Positions 6,644-10,350 of a stretch of DNA of 10,350 nucleotides are shown piece by piece. Position 1 is the first letter of the stretch. Each line of letters opens with the position of its first letter. Location of the stretch: assembly GCA_964510205.1 (NCBI GenBank), contig CAZEBW010000107.1, positions 1 through 10,350 of the forward strand, read 5' to 3'. The notes under the pieces were generated by a model. That model was not told the origin of the DNA, did not search any database, and saw only the letters and a list, made by a program, of their open reading frames with translations. A program made the position numbers and the translations under genes. This DNA comes from CAZEBW01 sp964510205 (GTDB taxonomy: Bacteria > Chloroflexota > Anaerolineae > VGOG01).

Positions 6644-6659
6644 AAGGATAGGAGGCAAA

Positions 6660-9128
6660 ATGCACGGTAACGAGGCGAGATCCAGGTTGATATTCGCTCT
6701 AGGGTTGGCGATGTTGGTCGGTGCGTCCTTGTTGCTGATGTTGAGCGCAAGAGGGAGAGCCTTCGCCGTTGAGCGGCGTCCTGAGCCCTCTCTTGAGCTT
6801 GACGAAGGGCCAACGCTATGGCCAGGGTCTGCACTGCGGGAGGCGCCGACGCGGCCTGCGCCGCTGGCGCCTTCTCCTCCTGGCGCAGGCTTCATATCTC
6901 CGGCGATGGATCTGTCTCACTTAAAAGGGGACAGAATGCCTCAGGGCGTTAGTGCGGCGGCTCTGTCCGTCCGCTGGGATTGGCGCGAGCAAGGCGTGGT
7001 CACTCAGGTGCAGGACCAGGGCTCTTGCGACGCGTCTTACGCCTTCGCTTCCCTGGCCAATTTCGAGTCCAAGCTGCAGATGGACGGCGACGGCGTCTAC
7101 GATTTCTCGGAAAACAATGCCAAGGAATGTCCCTGGGACGATCCCAATTGCGCGGGGAGCAACTACTGGAAGATGGCCGGCTGGTATTCCCGACGAGGCA
7201 CGGTGCTGGAATCGTGCGACCCCTACGTAGACCGCGACGTCAACTGCAATGACGCCTGTCCTTACATCAAGACGCTGCTGGACTGGCGGTTCATCTCATC
7301 CGAGGCGCCCGTCACCAACGTACTGAAGGGTTACCTTCAGGTTCATGGGCCGCTCTATGCCTCGATGTACGTGGGCGACGGCTCCGATACCGACTGGCGG
7401 CGAGAGTTCTCAACCTACGATGGCTCCTATACGCTTTACTACCAGGGATTGCACGCTACGAATCACGCGGTGTTGATCGTCGGTTGGGACGACAGTTTGT
7501 CCCACGCCGGCGGCACGGGCGGCTGGATCGTGAAAAACAGTTGGGGCAGCGACTGGGGGGGCACGGGCGGCTATGGTAGCGAGAAGGGTTACTTCACCAT
7601 CGCCTACGGCTCGGCCAGTATCGGCAAGAACGCCTCGTTCGTGCACGATTGGCAGGACTACGACCCCCATGGCGGGATCATGTTCTACGACGAGGCTGGC
7701 TTGACGACTGGGTGGGGATGCAAAAGCTCAACCACTGGCTGGGCGCTGAGCAGATTCACTCCCTCGGCCAGCACCTACGCCACGCGGGTGGAGTTCTACA
7801 CCACCGATGCCACGACCGATGTTGGCGTGTACATCTACGACGACTTCGACGGAATGGCGCCCGCCAATCTGTTGTGGAGCAGCCTGGACCACAGCTTCGC
7901 CGAGGCCGGCTACCATGGAGTGGCGGTGGATGTGCCTTTGGTGGTGATAGGCGGCGACGACGTGATCGTGGTAGTGAAGTACACCAATGCCAACTACGAG
8001 TACCCCATCCCGGCCGATAGCGAAGGCCCATATGAGATGCAGCGCACGTACATCAGTTGCGATGGCAGCAGTGGTTCGTGGTATGATCTGGGAGCCGGCC
8101 AACAGCAGGACGTGGCCGTCCGACTGCGTACTTCGGGCACGCCCCCGCCGACCCCCACGCCGTACACCTGCAGAATCTACCTGCCCCTCTGCCTGAAAGA
8201 CTATGCTCCCCCTACCACCCCGACGCCGACGCCAACGGAAACCCCTCTAGCCACTGGCACGCCAACACGGACGCCGACCGCGACGCCGACCACGACTTCC
8301 CCAGCCACTCAGACTCCAACACGGACGCCGACTGCGACGCCAACCACGACTTCCCCAGTCACGTCCACACCGACAGCGACGCCAACCGCGACGCCAACCG
8401 CGACGCCAACGGCAACCCCTTCACCCACCCCCACCCTGCTTCCTGGCATGGACGTCTACGTCACCCATAGCACCGCCTTCACGCCTCACGACGACGTCGC
8501 CTCTACCTACTTGGTCGGCGAGGTCTACAACGCCTTGAGCGTCAGCGTCGGCTGGGTGGAAATACACGCCACCTTCTACGACGCGGAGGGCGCCGTGGTG
8601 GAAGAGGGATGGACGTTTGCCTGCATCCACCACCTCGCGCCAGAGATGAGCTCGCCCTTCGTAGATGTCTATTCTAGTCTGCCGGCTTCATCCTGGCATC
8701 ACTACGAGCTGCGTTTGGTATGGAATGCCCCGGCCTACACCCCCCTGCCGATGGAGGTCTCCAACGTCAGCGGCTTCTTCGACTACTGGGACACCTTCCA
8801 CGTCACGGGGGACGTCCGCAATCCGTATGATCGCCCCTTGAGTCAAGTGACAGCCTGCGTGGCCATGCGCGATGCGGCTGGCGAGACCATCGGCGTCTGG
8901 TGGGACGACGTGGCGGACCTGGATGCGGGCGAGAGTGATTCCTTCGAGGTGGAGGTGTCCTTTTGGAAACACGAGCCTGATCGGGGCAAGATGGCTGACT
9001 ATTCGTTGCAGGTCTACAACGAGTACGAGTATGCCACGGCTGCTGAGCGGGAGAAGGCGCGTCAGGTGAGGGACAAGAGGGCCGAGCTTGCCGCCCAGAT
9101 GAGGGCTAGTTGGGAGGTTCAGAGGTAG
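6660..9128 (+). CDS. Secreted papain-fold (C1A) protein with Ser at the catalytic Cys position
   Basis: This is an 822-residue exported multidomain protein. Residues 1-36 are a signal peptide with a probable cut after RAFA. Residues 103-328 are a C1A papain-like domain: oxyanion Gln120 is present, His269 (TNHAVLIVGW) and Asn293 (VKNSWG) are present, but the catalytic position reads QGSCDASYAF, placing Ser126 where papain has Cys25 and Tyr127 for Trp26. Residues about 329-492 look like the lectin-like domain that follows C1 domains in some archaeal and bacterial surface proteases. Then come YTCRIYLPLCLKDY (501-515), a Thr/Pro linker (516-595), two FxLYD-like beta domains (about 617-700 and 712-770) and a charged helical C-terminus. 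It is probably a binding protein or an unusual serine-type hydrolase at the cell surface. AGGAGG lies 4 bases before the ATG. No long inhibitory propeptide is seen. Confidence 0.9.
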   Translation: MHGNEARSRLIFALGLAMLVGASLLLMLSARGRAFAVERRPEPSLELDEGPTLWPGSALREAPTRPAPLAPSPPGAGFISPAMDLSHLKGDRMPQGVSAAALSVRWDWREQGVVTQVQDQGSCDASYAFASLANFESKLQMDGDGVYDFSENNAKECPWDDPNCAGSNYWKMAGWYSRRGTVLESCDPYVDRDVNCNDACPYIKTLLDWRFISSEAPVTNVLKGYLQVHGPLYASMYVGDGSDTDWRREFSTYDGSYTLYYQGLHATNHAVLIVGWDDSLSHAGGTGGWIVKNSWGSDWGGTGGYGSEKGYFTIAYGSASIGKNASFVHDWQDYDPHGGIMFYDEAGLTTGWGCKSSTTGWALSRFTPSASTYATRVEFYTTDATTDVGVYIYDDFDGMAPANLLWSSLDHSFAEAGYHGVAVDVPLVVIGGDDVIVVVKYTNANYEYPIPADSEGPYEMQRTYISCDGSSGSWYDLGAGQQQDVAVRLRTSGTPPPTPTPYTCRIYLPLCLKDYAPPTTPTPTPTETPLATGTPTRTPTATPTTTSPATQTPTRTPTATPTTTSPVTSTPTATPTATPTATPTATPSPTPTLLPGMDVYVTHSTAFTPHDDVASTYLVGEVYNALSVSVGWVEIHATFYDAEGAVVEEGWTFACIHHLAPEMSSPFVDVYSSLPASSWHHYELRLVWNAPAYTPLPMEVSNVSGFFDYWDTFHVTGDVRNPYDRPLSQVTACVAMRDAAGETIGVWWDDVADLDAGESDSFEVEVSFWKHEPDRGKMADYSLQVYNEYEYATAAEREKARQVRDKRAELAAQMRASWEVQR
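6778..6811. repeat. Intergenic-type repeat (TTGAGCTTGACGAAGGGCC) inside coding sequence
   Basis: GTCCTGAGC (6778-6786) and TTGAGCTTGACGAAGGGCC (6793-6811) resemble the dispersed GTCCTGAGC...CTGTCGAAGGGCC repeat, which also occurs in reverse orientation at 10248-10283 in this window. Here it is read through in frame and encodes RPEPSLELDEGP, just behind the signal peptide of the papain-fold protein. Confidence 0.5.
8262..8369 (+). repeat. 54-bp in-frame direct duplication in the Thr-Pro linker
   Basis: Two 54-bp units (8262-8315 and 8316-8369) encode near-identical 18-residue blocks, TPTRTPTATPTTTSPATQ and TPTRTPTATPTTTSPVTS. They lengthen the linker without a frameshift. Confidence 0.85.
8373..8420 (+). 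repeat. 12-bp tandem repeat encoding Thr-Ala-Thr-Pro
   Basis: Four 12-bp units of the ACCGCGACGCCA type encode TATP four times (residues 572-587). Such linkers, often glycosylated, join domains in secreted Chloroflexota proteins. Confidence 0.85.
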
Positions 9129-9130
9129 AC

Positions 9131-9802
9131 TCACACGACTCCCTTGAAAAAAGCCTGCTCGGCATCGCGGCGCAGATCTTCTAAGACGCGCTGCATTTGA
9201 GGGGCTTCATCGAAGGAGAGGTAGATGGACTCGACCCTTTCCTCCTCGGCTTCGTATTCCACTTTTATGGCCGAGCGAGAGTGCAGGCCGAAGTGAACTT
9301 TGCCCACCTCGATTTCTCTGATCATAAACGGCATGAAGAAGATGTACCACCAGCCGGCGTCCGCCTTGGGCGTGCCCACCAGGAAGCGTGCATCGAGCAT
9401 CCTGCCCATCACGATGTGCTCCCTGGTCTCCATGGTGGCAAAGTCGGCGGTCACCTCTACCAGGTAGCGCTGTCTGTCTCGCACCTCGAACAGGCCGCTG
9501 GCTCGGACGGGAACTTTTTCGTCAGCAGCCAGCTCAGTCCGATCCATCCTACAGTCCGTTGTACCTCTCTGGCGAAAGACGATAAAGCCCTGCCGCCTGG
9601 CCAAGAGGGTGATCAAAACGAGGATCAAACAGAGGACGATGATCGAAATGGCCTGCGCTCCCGTCAGGTAGCCAGCCTTCCATAGCAAACCGCTGGTCAG
9701 GGCAAGGAGCAGCGGCACGAGGTTCAAGCGCGCAGGGCCTATGCGGTGGCGATTCAGTTGGTAGCTTGCTTTGAGGATGAGGCCAATGATGTCCATGGTC
9801 AC
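9131..9802 (-). CDS. Two-TM conserved hypothetical membrane protein
   Basis: I do not recognise the family. The 223-residue product has two hydrophobic segments (about 26-44 and 49-68), an ARRQG positive stop, and a soluble domain of about 150 residues rich in beta-strand patterns (FIVFRQRGTTDCRM, YLVEVTADFATMETREHIVMGRMLDARFLVG, IREIEVGKVHFGLHS). It ends in an acidic helical tail. The charge pattern suggests that the large domain is cytoplasmic. The GTG start (9802-9800) overlaps the TGA of the upstream transporter fragment as GTGA, so the two were translated as a coupled pair; an ATG at 9796 is the alternative start. Its stop is only 2 bases from the stop of the rightward peptidase-like gene, leaving no room for a terminator between them. 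Confidence 0.72.
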   Translation of the reverse strand: MTMDIIGLILKASYQLNRHRIGPARLNLVPLLLALTSGLLWKAGYLTGAQAISIIVLCLILVLITLLARRQGFIVFRQRGTTDCRMDRTELAADEKVPVRASGLFEVRDRQRYLVEVTADFATMETREHIVMGRMLDARFLVGTPKADAGWWYIFFMPFMIREIEVGKVHFGLHSRSAIKVEYEAEEERVESIYLSFDEAPQMQRVLEDLRRDAEQAFFKGVV

Positions 9803-10199
9803 ACGTTGATCAAATAGACACCGCCGATGAGCAAGGCGGCGCCAAGTAGAAGGGCCGGGGTGATCGGCTCATTCAAGAGCAGCTTGCTGAAGGTCACTCC
9901 GAACAAGGGCACCAGATAGACAAAGCCCGCCGCTCGACTGGCCTCCATCTGCTGTAGTGTTCTGAACCAGATGACGAAAGCGAAAACGGTGCACAATCTC
10001 TCCGCACCATCTGCCAGAAGGCCCTGCGGCGGGTGGGCAAGAGCAGGATGCCAAAGACGAGGGCCACGGGGATGAATCTCATGATCGTCAGTTCCACGGG
10101 CGTCAGATAGTGGACGGCGTGTTTGATGGCGATGAAGGAGTTGCCCCAGATCAAAGTGACCAGCACCAGCAGCAGATAGGTGGTCTTCGTTGGTTTCAT
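9799..10199 (-). pseudogene. EamA/DMT-family transporter, internally deleted and frameshifted
   Basis: The first 68 residues (MKPTKTTYLLLVLVTLIWGNSFIAIKHAVHYLTPVELTIMRFIPVALVFG...) are a good EamA N-terminus with two membrane segments. Near 9996 the frame changes, and the other frame gives CTVFAFVIWFRTLQQMEASRAAGFVYLVPLFGV...LLLGAALLIGGVYLINV, which matches the end of the second EamA repeat. Intact relatives have about 290 residues and ten membrane segments, so roughly 150 residues (TM3 to about TM7) are missing at the junction. The original frame stops at 9894. A drug/metabolite exporter is the likely ancestor and this copy should be inactive. An assembly error could give the same picture. 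Confidence 0.8.
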
Positions 10200-10224
10200 C
10201 TCAAACGGCCCTCATCCCCCTAAC

Positions 10225-10300
10225 CCCCTTCTCCCAACCCTTCGGCAGGCCCTTCGACAGGCTCAGGACGACGCTCAGGACAGGCCGTGGGAGAAGGGGG
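10225..10300. repeat. Composite repeat: CCCCCTTCTCCCA palindrome with a nested GTCCTGAGC repeat
   Basis: CCCCTTCTCCCA near 10225-10237 is mirrored by TGGGAGAAGGGG near 10288-10300. Between the arms is the dispersed repeat GGCCCTTCGACAGG...CTCAGGAC (about 10248-10283), with the hexamer CAGGAC repeated. The arrangement looks like one intergenic repeat inserted in the loop of another. It lies directly upstream of the transporter pseudogene, where that gene's promoter should be. Confidence 0.65.
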
Positions 10301-10320
10301 ACGCCGCTTCGCTTACAGTG

Positions 10321-10346
10321 CCCCTCCCCCAAAGTTGGGGGAGGGG
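10321..10346. repeat. Perfect G/C hairpin (CCCCTCCCCCA stem)
   Basis: An 11-bp perfect stem, CCCCTCCCCCA with TGGGGGAGGGG, surrounds a 4-base loop at the right edge of the window. Stability would be very high. No U tract is seen before the sequence ends, so a terminator cannot be asserted. Confidence 0.75.
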
Positions 10347-10350
10347 TTGG

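Overview
The window is about 10.35 kb of GC-rich bacterial chromosome. Its genes are mostly complete, and the gaps between them are filled with repeats. Three features suggest a Chloroflexota (Anaerolineae-like) bacterium, probably from an environmental genome: a secreted protein with a long Thr-Pro linker and an internal YLPL-type motif, exported lipoproteins with Thr/Pro stalks, and a Thermus-like alpha-oxoamine synthase. This assignment is inferred from style; there is no phylogenetic marker in the window.

Layout. 30-824 (-): membrane-anchored or secreted DUF1566/Lcl-C protein. 842-1374: a 500-bp gap with short tandem arrays and a nested double inverted repeat. 1375-1701 (-): small Rpn/DUF4351-like tail protein with a Gln-Gly tetrad repeat. 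1787-2971 (-): glycine C-acetyltransferase / alpha-oxoamine synthase. 2991-3332: two octamer arrays in opposite orientation around a 237-bp MITE-like element, which has terminal inverted repeats and a 9-bp target duplication. 3349-4398 (-): conserved cytosolic protein of DUF7309/DUF6930 type. 4447-4511: two divergent sigma70-type promoters. 4537-4803 (+): receiver-like remnant. 4743-5582 (+): lipoprotein-form protein-isoaspartate methyltransferase. 5633-5767 (+): GNAT C-terminal fragment. 5770-6354 (+): GNAT acetyltransferase. 6423-6643: palindromic repeat element. 6660-9128 (+): large secreted papain-fold protein whose catalytic Cys position is Ser. 9131-9802 (-): two-TM hypothetical protein. 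9799-10199 (-): collapsed EamA transporter. 10201-10350: composite repeats.

The leftward genes (DUF1566, Rpn-tail, synthase, DUF7309-like) and the rightward run (remnant, methyltransferase, GNATs, peptidase-like protein) diverge from the promoter pair near 4480. Nothing indicates a single pathway. The shared themes are cell-surface proteins, protein or metabolite modification, and heavy repeat invasion.

The strongest unusual signals are: (1) the Ser-for-Cys papain-fold protein with lectin-like and FxLYD-like extensions; (2) the nested MITE with a clear target duplication; (3) the recurrence of different 7- or 8-bp tandem arrays in nearly every intergenic gap; (4) an apparently exported SAM-dependent repair methyltransferase. 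I found no CRISPR array, rRNA, tRNA or obvious defence system.
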